Assembly (NCBI GenBank): GCA_016295795.1
Contig: JAEDKN010000003.1
Span: 1-64,000, forward strand
Source: Bacilli bacterium
GTDB taxonomy: Bacteria; Bacillota_I; Bacilli_A; RF39; UBA660
Length of the DNA: 64,000 bases
Reading direction: 5' to 3'
This document shows positions 8,695 to 16,644 of this stretch, piece after piece. The notes beneath the pieces are model-generated. The model worked only from the letters and a program-made list of their open reading frames with translations. It was not told where the DNA came from and did not search any database. Every line of letters starts with the position of its first letter. Within the stretch, counting starts at the first letter, position 1. The translations under genes and the position numbers were made by a program.

Positions 8695-9150
8695 TTAAAT
8701 TTTGATTTCTTTATCTTTAAACATTGGCATAATATCTGGTGTATCAAATCCTGTAGCTTTATCTAAATACTCTTTATTTATTCCATTTTCATTACAGTAT
8801 TTTATATAATATTTAACCCCATCTACGCAATCAATATCATTAGGCCATAATTCACTAATTGAATTCCATAAACTGTAATGTACATCATCTTTCATAAATC
8901 CTATTTTATAATCATTATCTAAATAATCATAAATATAATAATCAAAATTATAATCCCATTCTGGCACATAATCATAATCATTATTTAAATGAGAAAACTC
9001 AATAGCTTCTTCATTATTATCACTAAATAAGATTCTATATTTATTATCATCTGAATATAAAACATATTGTAATTCTTTATTTTGATGTTCTGTACTATCT
9101 TTGACAAAATTCGACAATTCATTCATTTTATTTTTAATATATTCGTTCAT
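8695..9150 (-). CDS. Acidic protein coupled to VirB4, function unknown
   Basis: The 151-aa protein is strongly acidic and rich in Asp, Asn and Tyr (for example NDYDYVPEWDYNFDYYIYD), without membrane segments. The ATG at 9150 shares its first base with the virB4 stop (TGATG), and GGGGGA lies upstream, so it is translationally coupled to the ATPase. Such acidic proteins are common cytosolic partners in mobile elements, but no family is recognised and a role in transfer is inferred from coupling only. Confidence 0.65.
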   Translation of the reverse strand: MNEYIKNKMNELSNFVKDSTEHQNKELQYVLYSDDNKYRILFSDNNEEAIEFSHLNNDYDYVPEWDYNFDYYIYDYLDNDYKIGFMKDDVHYSLWNSISELWPNDIDCVDGVKYYIKYCNENGINKEYLDKATGFDTPDIMPMFKDKEIKI

Positions 9151-11603
9151 CAATTTTCCCCCATCATTTCTCTTTCAATTTCTGTTGCCTCTACCTTTAC
9201 TCTTAATCTTGTTTTTGAATCTATATTTAATAAAAACTCTCCTCTTTTTGATGTTAATAGAAACGATTTTTGAGTGTCAGTTAAAGGATTCTGTTTAAAT
9301 AAATCTAAATATGCTTTTAGATCATCTTCTTTTAACATTCCTATCATTTGATATTGACAGTTATTAAATATAGCTGTTGAATGTCTTAGTATTTGATTGC
9401 TTCCTACAAAGTCTTTTATAGATTGAGTAGCAACTATAAGCGATCCTGAATACTTTCTAATTCTTCTTGCTAATTGACCAAAGTTTCTTAATACTTCAAA
9501 ATTATTTTCATCAATAAATAAATGAAATTCATCTGCAACTATTATTACATGTTTTCTATCTTCTAACTTAACTTTATCGTTATTAATCTTATTAGCAACA
9601 ATACTATTATTTAAGTAAGTTAATAAGTTTAATGTTTGAGTATTAATTAATCTTTGATTTTCTGAATATAATAATTCTTGTAAGTTAAAAGCAATTAAAT
9701 CGTTATCAAGATTAATATTTGTATAACCATCAAATAAATAACTATCAGTACCAGTTAAAAATCTAGATAATAATATATCTAATTGTTCTATTAACTTTTT
9801 CTTTTCATTACTAGTTAACCCTTTAGAATATTCTGGTAAGAAGTTATATAGATCAGTGAATATCGGATAATCTTCCGGTTTTAAACTTTGTAGTGTATTA
9901 ATTGAAGTATTTTTATAAATACCTTTCTTGTTATATAACTTTTCAACTACAGCAAGTAACATTACTAATTCTTTTTCAGTTATATCTTCAAATGCTGATT
10001 TAAAGAATGCTTCTAAGAATCCTAAATGTTTTGCTAAAGGGCAATCTGTTTCTTTAGTATCTTGATCATCTTCATCACCAGCTATAAATCTTATTTGAAG
10101 TGGATTTATTATTCCACCTTTTTTTGAATACATATCAATATATTCTCCACCATTTTTATGAACCAACTTTTTATATTCATTTTCAGCATCAAATATAAAC
10201 ACTTTAGTTCCTCTAGAAAATTCATTAACAATCATCTTTTTCATGGTAAAAGATTTACCTCCACCAGTTGATGAAATAATTGCTAAATTATGACTAGTTC
10301 TAGAATTATTTAAAGTAAATGGATCATAAAATATTGGTAATGATGTATGAGTATCAACTCCTAACATATACCCCTGTGAATCATTAAAATATGTTTCAGT
10401 AAACGGAAAGCCTGCAGCCATAGTCATTGTTGGAAGATATACAGAATAATCTTCTAATGTCTTCGTATTTATATCATATGATTGCCATGTTTCTAATTGT
10501 CTTAATCTAGGAACATCTAATTTAATTTGATATGGATCTACAAGTTTCTTTAATTCTCTTATTGTTTCTTCTCTTTCTTTTTTATCACCAGTTACAACAA
10601 GTATTAATGAAACTTCTTTTATTTTTTCATCTCCATTTTTTATTTCTTGCATAAGGACTTGGAAGTTTTCTTCCTGTCTATCAAGTTCTGTAGCATCACT
10701 TAGCTTCTTTGTAGTATTTCTATCAGTTAATAAAAATTGATATTGATTATTAACCCATCTAATTAATTCTTCTTGTGATATTGTATCTTTAATTGAAATA
10801 CAAGCTCTTACATTTGGTACATTAAATACTTTTTCAAAAAATAATTCATCAATAAATGGTGGAATACTTTTTATAGTACACAACTGAAATTCAGTTTCAT
10901 CAAATTTAATTAAACTAGGATGTTCTGTTACGTTCATTGGTAAAGATAATTCTGCTAAACTACTCCATACTAATTGATCTAATGAGTTTTTATTTAAATA
11001 TAAATTACTAATAAATTTAAATACTTGTAATTTATTTTGAATTATCTCTACATTAATTCTTGGTTGAATATCATTTAAAATTTCTTCAACCTCATCAATT
11101 ATCTTTTCTAATTCTTCTACTGTTTTAGCAATTACTACCCAATAATAAATACTTGATACAGTAAAATCATTTTCTTCTAAATAATTTATTAAATCTTTAT
11201 TTGTATTTAATAATTCTTTTCTATATTCATCTTTATCATACTTATTAATTAATTCTTCTAAATGAATCTTATTATTATTAAGATTTATTTTATCATCCAG
11301 TTTATAACATTTAAGATTTAATCCTTTAATCTGATAAAGAGATTTTAAAGTAAAAAAGAAATTACTCTTTTCTTGTTTACTAGTGAGTGACAAATCAACT
11401 GCACTAATTTCCATTAAAGAAGCAACTTCTCCAGATTTTAAATATATTAATCCATCTTCTCCAACTTCTTTTATATTTGAAAGTATCTGAGAATTTTTAA
11501 TCTTTTTCCTCATCTGAGATTTATTAATATATTTCGTTTTATTTTTTTCATGTGCTTTTTCTAAAGACTTTAATATCTTTTCTTCTTTTGTTAATTTACT
11601 CAA
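9150..11603 (-). CDS. virB4: VirB4/TraE-type conjugation ATPase
   Basis: The 817-aa protein is of typical VirB4 size. The C-terminal half holds a Walker A SSTGGGKSFTMKK at about residue 450 and a Walker B HVIIVADEFHLFID near 690, with RQLARRIRK-like arginines between. It would power pilus or channel assembly and substrate transfer at the membrane. Translation starts at TTG, with AAGGTG eight bases upstream. A short monocistronic SSB-like gene with its own terminator lies between it and the VirB3-like gene, which is unusual for an otherwise continuous secretion operon. Confidence 0.95.
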   Translation of the reverse strand: MSKLTKEEKILKSLEKAHEKNKTKYINKSQMRKKIKNSQILSNIKEVGEDGLIYLKSGEVASLMEISAVDLSLTSKQEKSNFFFTLKSLYQIKGLNLKCYKLDDKINLNNNKIHLEELINKYDKDEYRKELLNTNKDLINYLEENDFTVSSIYYWVVIAKTVEELEKIIDEVEEILNDIQPRINVEIIQNKLQVFKFISNLYLNKNSLDQLVWSSLAELSLPMNVTEHPSLIKFDETEFQLCTIKSIPPFIDELFFEKVFNVPNVRACISIKDTISQEELIRWVNNQYQFLLTDRNTTKKLSDATELDRQEENFQVLMQEIKNGDEKIKEVSLILVVTGDKKEREETIRELKKLVDPYQIKLDVPRLRQLETWQSYDINTKTLEDYSVYLPTMTMAAGFPFTETYFNDSQGYMLGVDTHTSLPIFYDPFTLNNSRTSHNLAIISSTGGGKSFTMKKMIVNEFSRGTKVFIFDAENEYKKLVHKNGGEYIDMYSKKGGIINPLQIRFIAGDEDDQDTKETDCPLAKHLGFLEAFFKSAFEDITEKELVMLLAVVEKLYNKKGIYKNTSINTLQSLKPEDYPIFTDLYNFLPEYSKGLTSNEKKKLIEQLDILLSRFLTGTDSYLFDGYTNINLDNDLIAFNLQELLYSENQRLINTQTLNLLTYLNNSIVANKINNDKVKLEDRKHVIIVADEFHLFIDENNFEVLRNFGQLARRIRKYSGSLIVATQSIKDFVGSNQILRHSTAIFNNCQYQMIGMLKEDDLKAYLDLFKQNPLTDTQKSFLLTSKRGEFLLNIDSKTRLRVKVEATEIEREMMGEN

Positions 11604-11643
11604 ATTTATTACACCTTCTTTATATATTTATTACAGTTTTATT

Positions 11644-11672
11644 ACAGTAAAAAAGAAGCTTATTTAGCCTCT
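11644..11672 (-). terminator. Terminator of the SSB-like gene
   Basis: On the minus strand AAGAGGCT-aaata-AGCTTCTT with one G-T pair is followed by six Ts. It overlaps the last codons of the 97-aa gene and precedes virB4. Confidence 0.8.
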
Positions 11673-11953
11673 TTAATAATACTTAATACATCAATTATGA
11701 TTCTAAAGCCATGTTTACTTTCTATATGACCATTAAATGCTAATGGTATACCAACCTTACCTCTAAACATATTTAAATCATTTGTATATAAATATGCATT
11801 AATATAATTTGGATTTAATTCATAGTTTTCATCATTAGGAACAGCTAAACATAACTTTAATGCTTTTTGATTGTTGATTTGTGTTTTATATGCCGGTCTA
11901 CATAATCTACCAATCATAGTAACATCATTATGACATTGAACTTGATAAGCCAT
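11660..11953 (-). CDS. Short OB-fold (SSB-like) protein with its own promoter and terminator
   Basis: The 97-aa protein resembles the first part of single-strand-binding proteins: NDVTMIGRLCRPAYKT matches the start of an SSB OB fold, and strands continue to residue 92. There is no acidic C-terminal tail, so it may not recruit replication partners as normal SSB does. A TTGATT-17-TATATT promoter and AAAGGAGGA ribosome site precede it and a terminator ends it, making it a stand-alone unit inside the secretion gene cluster. Possible roles are coating the transferred strand or countering host responses. It is one of three SSB-like genes in the ICE. Confidence 0.7.
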   Translation of the reverse strand: MAYQVQCHNDVTMIGRLCRPAYKTQINNQKALKLCLAVPNDENYELNPNYINAYLYTNDLNMFRGKVGIPLAFNGHIESKHGFRIIIDVLSIIKEAK

Positions 11954-11977
11954 TATATTTCCTCCTTTCGAGTGAGT

Positions 11978-12006
11978 AATATAATGTATATTAAAAATAT
12001 AATCAA
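11978..12006 (-). promoter_or_regulatory. Promoter of the SSB-like gene
   Basis: On the minus strand TTGATT (12001-12006) and TATATT (11978-11983) are 17 bp apart, with the ribosome site AAAGGAGGA shortly downstream. The 185-bp gap up to 12138 holds no gene. Confidence 0.65.
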
Positions 12007-12138
12007 ATGACCAATTTTTAATTTTCGTTATAAAAACTTAGTCAAAAATTAGATTTCTGATTACTTTTTATGTTAAAACATATCAAATTTTAAATTTTTA
12101 ACGATTTTCAACAATCAAAAAACAAAATTTAGTATTTT

Positions 12139-12405
12139 TTAATTTTTTTTATAAATATATTCTTTTCCTTTAAAAATATATTTAAATACTAAGAACATTA
12201 CCTTATACATTCTGTTCTTTTTAGATAAATTAATAGGTACTAATAAAAATATCATTACTGCTAAGAACATTAATGACATCATTCTGGTTGGTGGTATAGA
12301 AAATAATACTATAAATAATATTAAACTTGGTAAACCAATATATAAGTCTGTTAATTCTATATATTTACCTAAAGTCTTTTTTAAACTTTTAACTGTTATA
12401 TACAT
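12139..12405 (-). CDS. VirB3/PrgI-like membrane subunit
   Basis: The 88-aa protein has two closely spaced membrane segments (about 20-38 and 43-60), short charged ends and the size and position of VirB3/PrgI proteins, which act with VirB4 at the inner face of the channel. It follows the VirB6-like gene with two bases between stop and start. Function is inferred from size, topology and gene order. Confidence 0.7.
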   Translation of the reverse strand: MYITVKSLKKTLGKYIELTDLYIGLPSLILFIVLFSIPPTRMMSLMFLAVMIFLLVPINLSKKNRMYKVMFLVFKYIFKGKEYIYKKN

Positions 12406-12407
12406 AT

Positions 12408-13775
12408 TTATAATCTCCTTTGTCCATTATATCTTCTTCTATAAATATTTTTAGTTGGATCCATCGTACTTAATGCATCGGCAACATTTCTATATCCAGA
12501 TGTTCTTAAAGACTTACCAAAACTTGATGGTGTCTTAGTTTGCATTCTATTACCAAATTTGGAAATTGTATTACCAACTCTATTTCTTCCACTTCCTGCT
12601 GGACTTGAACTAGCAACATTTTTACCAAAGTTTTGAATAGTTTTACCTACACCTTCAACAAATTTGTTTCCACCTAAATGACCAGCTGCTGATGAAACAG
12701 TACCAGCTCCAATTTTTCCTACTCCTATTGCTCCTACTGCAGCTACTCCACCAGCTGTTTTCATTCCTTGACCAAAATGCATTAAAGACATAATTTGTTC
12801 ACGACCACTAGCTGCTGAAAAGCTACCACTAATAAATTTATTTATTGTTTGAGAACCAGTTAATAAGAATGATGCACAACCAATATATAAAATTGATTTG
12901 ATTACCATATCTTTAACAGGAGCACCTTTAAAAAATACTGTTCCTTGTATTGATTTCATAAGTATTGCAGTTAAACCAATTATCAACATTATTACTGCAG
13001 CTTGTAAAATTAAAGAAACAAGAGTTTCTATTACAGCTCCTCTTCTTTGCTTATTACCAACACTTGAGGCAAATATAATTGGTGATACTACAAACATAAA
13101 TAAAAACTCTATTTGTCTTCTTGCGAGCATCATACCACTAAAGAATAATGCATAGAGGAAAAATCCTCCAACTATTATTGCCATAATCCAATTTATAGAA
13201 TATTTATAATCTTCTTGATCTGGTAATATCCATCTATGATTTGTAGTAAATTTATCATTATACATTTTCTTATTTGTAAAATTATCATTTGCTACTGCCT
13301 TAGTGTAATCCTCATTTACAAACTCATCAGATACTTTGTATTGAGGCGTAAATGAAATATATTGAACTAACATATTATCTCCCAATGACATATCGTTAGA
13401 AGTAAATGCTGTTGCTGTATATCCACTCATCCTAATTGATAAATTTGCACTTTGAGCAAACATAAAGGTGGACATTAATACCAGTATTCCACATTTAATT
13501 ATTTCTTTTACTATATCCTGTGCAGAATGTTCATCTTCCGTATCTATTATTTTCTTAACAAAATTCCATACTGCAAACAATCCTAATACCGTTATAGCTA
13601 TTGCCATAATACCAGTATAAAGTGTTCTAAACATTGATTCATCAGATACAGAATTTACTATATCTAATGCATTTATTTCTTTTAAAATATCAAATAGACT
13701 ATCTATTAAAGAATAAATAAAATTAACTACTCCCCATCCCAAAGTCCTAAGTAAATCTAGTGCTTTGTTTAACAC
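12408..13775 (-). CDS. VirB6/TrbL-like polytopic membrane channel subunit
   Basis: The 455-aa protein has an N-terminal amphipathic region, about six membrane helices (near 52-70, 88-108, 195-218, 225-242, 255-275, 290-312) and a large external loop around 110-190. Its C-terminal tail from about 330 is rich in Gly, Ser, Ala and Arg. This layout matches VirB6/TrbL channel proteins of Gram-positive ICEs. It is preceded by the VirB2-like gene and followed by VirB3-like, the normal secretion order. No catalytic motif is expected. Confidence 0.82.
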   Translation of the reverse strand: MLNKALDLLRTLGWGVVNFIYSLIDSLFDILKEINALDIVNSVSDESMFRTLYTGIMAIAITVLGLFAVWNFVKKIIDTEDEHSAQDIVKEIIKCGILVLMSTFMFAQSANLSIRMSGYTATAFTSNDMSLGDNMLVQYISFTPQYKVSDEFVNEDYTKAVANDNFTNKKMYNDKFTTNHRWILPDQEDYKYSINWIMAIIVGGFFLYALFFSGMMLARRQIEFLFMFVVSPIIFASSVGNKQRRGAVIETLVSLILQAAVIMLIIGLTAILMKSIQGTVFFKGAPVKDMVIKSILYIGCASFLLTGSQTINKFISGSFSAASGREQIMSLMHFGQGMKTAGGVAAVGAIGVGKIGAGTVSSAAGHLGGNKFVEGVGKTIQNFGKNVASSSPAGSGRNRVGNTISKFGNRMQTKTPSSFGKSLRTSGYRNVADALSTMDPTKNIYRRRYNGQRRL

Positions 13776-13791
13776 TTAACTTCACCTCTCT

Positions 13792-14067
13792 TTAAAATAA
13801 ATCTATGATTAAGTTTACTAATGATATTGCTAGAATAATTCCAGCTATACCTAACAGTGTTTGAATTATTCTTTGTTTAACTTGCGCTTTTCTATCTACA
13901 TCAGAAACAGCATACATAATAAATCCAACCACTAATGAAACACCAGCTGCTGCTATACCTATTGATAAAGCCCAGTTAGTTATTGTTTTAATTGCATTCA
14001 ATACTGAATTAACATCATATCCTCCACCTTCTAGATGAGATATTTTTAAAAATTGAATTGCATTCAT
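13792..14067 (-). CDS. VirB2/TrbC-like small membrane protein
   Basis: The 91-aa protein has two hydrophobic helices (about 33-54 and 69-89) around a short basic loop, DVDRKAQVKQR. This is the arrangement of VirB2 pilin-like subunits and of the pilin-related TrbC family of Gram-positive elements. No cleavable signal is clear. It stands just before the VirB6-like gene, consistent with a structural role in the channel or surface fibre. The assignment rests on topology and context. Confidence 0.75.
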   Translation of the reverse strand: MNAIQFLKISHLEGGGYDVNSVLNAIKTITNWALSIGIAAAGVSLVVGFIMYAVSDVDRKAQVKQRIIQTLLGIAGIILAISLVNLIIDLF

Positions 14068-14086
14068 TATTTAATCCCTCCATTTA

Positions 14087-14356
14087 TTACTCACATGTTG
14101 TGAATAATTCTATAAGTTCTTCATTTGTTAAATTTTTATTTAAAAATATACTGAAACTAACTTGTAATGCTTTTGATATGTTTAAAAGCATATTAAAATT
14201 CATCATGCAAACATAACCTTTTTCAATATATTCAATTGTTTCAGGATCAGTATAAGCAAGACGAGCTAACTTCTTTCTGGACATTCCCCAAGCTTTTCTC
14301 TCAAACTTAATTCTTTCTCCTGCATCATCTCTGATTAAGTTATAAAATAAATTCAT
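14087..14356 (-). CDS. XRE-like helix-turn-helix regulator
   Basis: The 89-aa protein has an HTH_3-like fold: RIKFERKAWGMSRKKLARLA with a recognition helix near TDPETIEYIEKG. The ATG at 14356 is chosen because AGGAGG lies six bases upstream; a longer frame begins inside the preceding terminator. Placed between the ssb gene and the VirB2-like gene, it could control transfer gene expression. The sequence is short, with no cleavage or sensor domain. Confidence 0.75.
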   Translation of the reverse strand: MNLFYNLIRDDAGERIKFERKAWGMSRKKLARLAYTDPETIEYIEKGYVCMMNFNMLLNISKALQVSFSIFLNKNLTNEELIELFTTCE

Positions 14357-14379
14357 AATAATCCTCCTAATAATTAAAA

Positions 14380-14414
14380 GAGAGAAAAAGCAAAGAGAGC
14401 TCATCTTTGCTTTT
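14380..14414 (-). terminator. Terminator after the ssb gene
   Basis: On the minus strand AAAAGCAAAGA-tgagctc-TCTTTGCTTTTT forms a long stem with a U-tract between ssb and the XRE gene. Confidence 0.9.
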
Positions 14415-14431
14415 ACCTACCTTTTTATTTT

Positions 14432-14797
14432 TTACATATCGATGTCTTTGTCTTCTGTTTTTTCATCTTCTGTATCTTTAGCTTTGCTAGATAAGAAAGT
14501 TACCTTTTCAGCTACAACAGACATACGTTTACGAGATTCACCATCGACTTCATAAGTATCAGTTTGTACTCTACCTTTTACACCGATAATGTCTCCTTTC
14601 TTACAATACTCTGCAGTATTTGTTGCAATACCTTTCCAAAGAGTACAATCAATAAAATCACAATCGTATTCTCCGTTTTCATTTTTGTAAGATCTTTGAA
14701 CGGCTAAAGTTATATTTGAAACTTCTTTTCCGTCTTCTAATGTTTTTACCTCAGGATCTTTAACTAGTCTCCCTACTAAAACTGTTTGATTAAGCAT
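14432..14797 (-). CDS. ssb: Single-stranded DNA-binding protein
   Basis: The 121-aa protein is a canonical SSB: LNQTVLVGRLVKDPEVK at the start, then DFIDCTLWKGIATNTAEYCKKG and GRVQTDTYE, the conserved strands of the OB fold. The tail is acidic and ends DKDIDM rather than the usual DDLPF, so binding to partner enzymes may be weak or different. The ATG at 14797 with AAGGGG upstream (12-base spacing) is preferred over a TTG that would overlap the ribosome site. It would protect single strands during conjugative replication. It is followed by a strong terminator. Confidence 0.93.
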   Translation of the reverse strand: MLNQTVLVGRLVKDPEVKTLEDGKEVSNITLAVQRSYKNENGEYDCDFIDCTLWKGIATNTAEYCKKGDIIGVKGRVQTDTYEVDGESRKRMSVVAEKVTFLSSKAKDTEDEKTEDKDIDM

Positions 14798-14818
14798 ATA
14801 TATAAACAACCCCTTTTC

Positions 14819-15205
14819 TTATAATTCATAATCATTTTTATTTTTTAAAACATGTTTAAGCAGTATCATCTCTGTCTTTTCTATAGATTTTTCATTAAAT
14901 CTATTTTTGTACTTTTCTATTTGCTCATCAGTTAAAGATCTGTCTTCACCAATATCAGGATTATCTCCAACAATAAAGAAAGTACCAGCAATCACATCAT
15001 CGTTACCTATTTCACGATTCCATTCTAATCCAAGGATTTTTCCTTCTTCATTACAAATTAATAAACTATCTTCATCACCATCAACTCGCGTATACTCAAT
15101 TAAACCGCCTACTAAATTTTGTTTATCTTGTAGTCTGTTAGGAATTACCTTTTCATAAGGAAGCTTATTAGGTTCGACAACCAACACCCTTATATTTCTT
15201 TGCAA
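14819..15205 (-). CDS. DUF3846 domain protein
   Basis: Residues matching RVLVVEPNKLPYEKVI, LVGGLIEYTRVD, LICNEEGKILGLEWNRE and GTFFIVGDNPDIGE follow the DUF3846 pattern, a family found mainly in Firmicutes conjugative elements and phages, with unknown function. The start is placed at a TTG at 15205 (128 aa) because AAAGGGGGTG lies eight bases upstream. The ATG 21 bases earlier has no ribosome site and would include that motif. The gene sits in the replication and SSB block of the ICE. Confidence 0.8.
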   Translation of the reverse strand: MQRNIRVLVVEPNKLPYEKVIPNRLQDKQNLVGGLIEYTRVDGDEDSLLICNEEGKILGLEWNREIGNDDVIAGTFFIVGDNPDIGEDRSLTDEQIEKYKNRFNEKSIEKTEMILLKHVLKNKNDYEL

Positions 15206-15245
15206 ATAAGCATCACCCCCTTTCATGTCATATAAAAAAGATGTA

Positions 15246-15512
15246 TTACATTTCTACATCTTTTCCTTCATTCTCATAAATCGCATCGAATCGATCATCA
15301 TCAAAATATCTTTCTACTTGAGGGAAATGTAATATTCCATCTAAGTCACCAGTAAAATATTTTTCATCATAATCATCAGTGTTTTCACCTATTCGTGCAT
15401 AACAATATGAATATTCACAATCTCTTAAATGATTTAAACCATTCATTATGGTATCCACTTCTTTAAAATCAGAATATTCATACCACTTAATTGCATTCCA
15501 ACCAAAATACAT
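15246..15512 (-). CDS. Second part of a split conserved ICE/phage protein
   Basis: The 88-aa product is acidic and aromatic (FGWNAIKWYEYSD, GLNHLRDCEYSYCYARIGE). It starts with an ATG immediately after, and in the same frame as, the TAA stop of the 48-aa gene upstream, so the two frames would read as one protein of about 137 residues but for that codon. From memory of related phage and ICE proteins, the two parts look like N- and C-terminal pieces of one product. Function is unknown. It may be translated by reinitiation at the TAAATG junction. Confidence 0.6.
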   Translation of the reverse strand: MYFGWNAIKWYEYSDFKEVDTIMNGLNHLRDCEYSYCYARIGENTDDYDEKYFTGDLDGILHFPQVERYFDDDRFDAIYENEGKDVEM

Positions 15513-15659
15513 TTAATCTTCATTCCACATATCAACATCTTTTGAATTTAATAAATTATAATCTCGACTATCTTTAGGTAAATTATCTTTTACATATTTT
15601 TCTAATTCTTTATAACCTTTTTTAGAAGTTACTATTCTTACATCAGATCTATATGACAT
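15513..15659 (-). CDS. First part of a split conserved ICE/phage protein
   Basis: This 48-aa frame begins SYRSDVRIVTSKKGYKELEK and ends in TAA, directly followed by the ATG of the 88-aa gene in the same frame. It overlaps the end of the upstream SSB-like gene by 11 bp, as expected for a real gene in a coupled operon. Together with its neighbour it resembles one conserved small protein of mobile elements. Either a nonsense mutation or a natural split created the present state. Confidence 0.55.
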   Translation of the reverse strand: MSYRSDVRIVTSKKGYKELEKYVKDNLPKDSRDYNLLNSKDVDMWNED

Positions 15660-16050
15660 TATCCATCTCTCTATCATCACCTTCATTTAGCCAATCATAA
15701 TCAAATATTTCATCAGATATATATTTTTCTCTATTTAAACTTCTTCCGTTTGTTCCTATTAAAGAATAATTAATTTTATTTTCTTCATCTTTAAAAATAT
15801 TTATTTTTCCCAAAATATGAACATATTGTCCTACATTCAAAATAGATTCAAATTCTTTAAATTTATTTTCATAAATTTTTATATCAAAAAAGAGAGCTTC
15901 ATCTTTTTGCTCTCCGGATTTAGTTTTATATTTATTATTTTGTGCAATAGTAAAATATCTAAATTTATTACCATTACTCATTTCTTTGATTTCATTTACT
16001 TTAGCAATATTACCTACTAACGAAAATGAATTAATAATATCTTTGTTCAT
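15649..16050 (-). CDS. SSB-like OB-fold protein
   Basis: The 133-aa protein has SSB features: FSLVGNIAKVNEIKEMSNGNKFRYFTIAQ, then FFDIKIYE and GQYVHILGKINIF, matching the OB-fold strands. The tail is acidic (NEGDDREMDNVI) but lacks the standard C-terminal tip. GGAGGATGA precedes ATG. It lies directly downstream of the iteron array and replication-like gene, suggesting a role in element replication. It is distinct from the canonical ssb 1.2 kb away and the short OB protein at 11.7 kb. Confidence 0.75.
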   Translation of the reverse strand: MNKDIINSFSLVGNIAKVNEIKEMSNGNKFRYFTIAQNNKYKTKSGEQKDEALFFDIKIYENKFKEFESILNVGQYVHILGKINIFKDEENKINYSLIGTNGRSLNREKYISDEIFDYDWLNEGDDREMDNVI

Positions 16051-16187
16051 TCATCCTCCTATAAATAAAATTATTAAATATAAATAAACTGTTATAAATA
16101 TAAATAAAATTGTTTCTAATAAATAAAATGCATTTATATTCTTTTTATATCTTCTATTTATATATTCTATTAATATATGTTTGCACG

Positions 16188-16268
16188 TTTGTGATATACG
16201 GTCTAGCTCATTTGTGATATACAGTCTAGTATATTTGTCATACACCGTATTGCACATTTGTGATATAC
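16188..16268. repeat. Four 23-bp iterons next to a replication-like gene
   Basis: TTTGTGATATAC occurs at 16188, 16211 and 16257, and as TTTGTCATACAC at 16234, giving four copies at exactly 23-bp spacing. Sequence beyond the 12-bp core is also partly shared (GTCTAG in the first two copies). Two helical turns per repeat is typical of initiator-binding iterons. The array lies immediately downstream of the winged-helix gene at 16276-16635 and may be a replication origin or regulatory site of the ICE. Confidence 0.75.
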
Positions 16269-16275
16269 CGGTTAT

Positions 16276-16635
16276 TTATAATACTAAACCATTATCATTA
16301 TCCGATTCTTTTGTATCATTGTTATGATAATCTTCTTCATATTCATATAATAATTCCATATTAACAAATATATATCTACGATCACTATTTGCTTTTGTTG
16401 AATCAAAAGTATAGTAAATATATCCACAATCTCTTAATCTAGCTAAAGCATGACTAACACAACTTTCTGATTCATTATTTATTTCTGCTAAATACTTATT
16501 ACTCGCATAACAGCAATTTCTATCATTATGAGATAAACCGTATATAGTACCAAACAGTGTTTTATCTCCTTTTCTAAGTCTTTGATCTCTAAAGACCATA
16601 GCTGGAATATTAACACAGGTTATAGGTTTTCTCAT
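16276..16635 (-). CDS. Winged-helix replication-initiator-like protein
   Basis: The 119-aa protein has a helix-turn-helix segment (LRKGDKTLFGTIYGLSHND, then NKYLAEINNESESCVSHALA) and a wing-like GYIYYTFDSTKANSDRRYIF, the arrangement seen in plasmid and phage replication initiator or replisome organiser N-terminal domains. It ends in an acidic tail with no extra catalytic domain. AAGGGGATAAC precedes ATG. The four iterons lie directly after it, supporting an initiator or autoregulator role. A helix-turn-helix transcription factor is the alternative. Confidence 0.7.
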   Translation of the reverse strand: MRKPITCVNIPAMVFRDQRLRKGDKTLFGTIYGLSHNDRNCCYASNKYLAEINNESESCVSHALARLRDCGYIYYTFDSTKANSDRRYIFVNMELLYEYEEDYHNNDTKESDNDNGLVL

Positions 16636-16644
16636 GTTATCCCC

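Noticed and set aside
16051..16257. 68-aa frame over the iteron array
   Set aside because: Its ATG lies inside a repeat with no ribosome site, and its first 25 codons merely translate the repeats. The hydrophobic C-terminus is AT-rich chance sequence.
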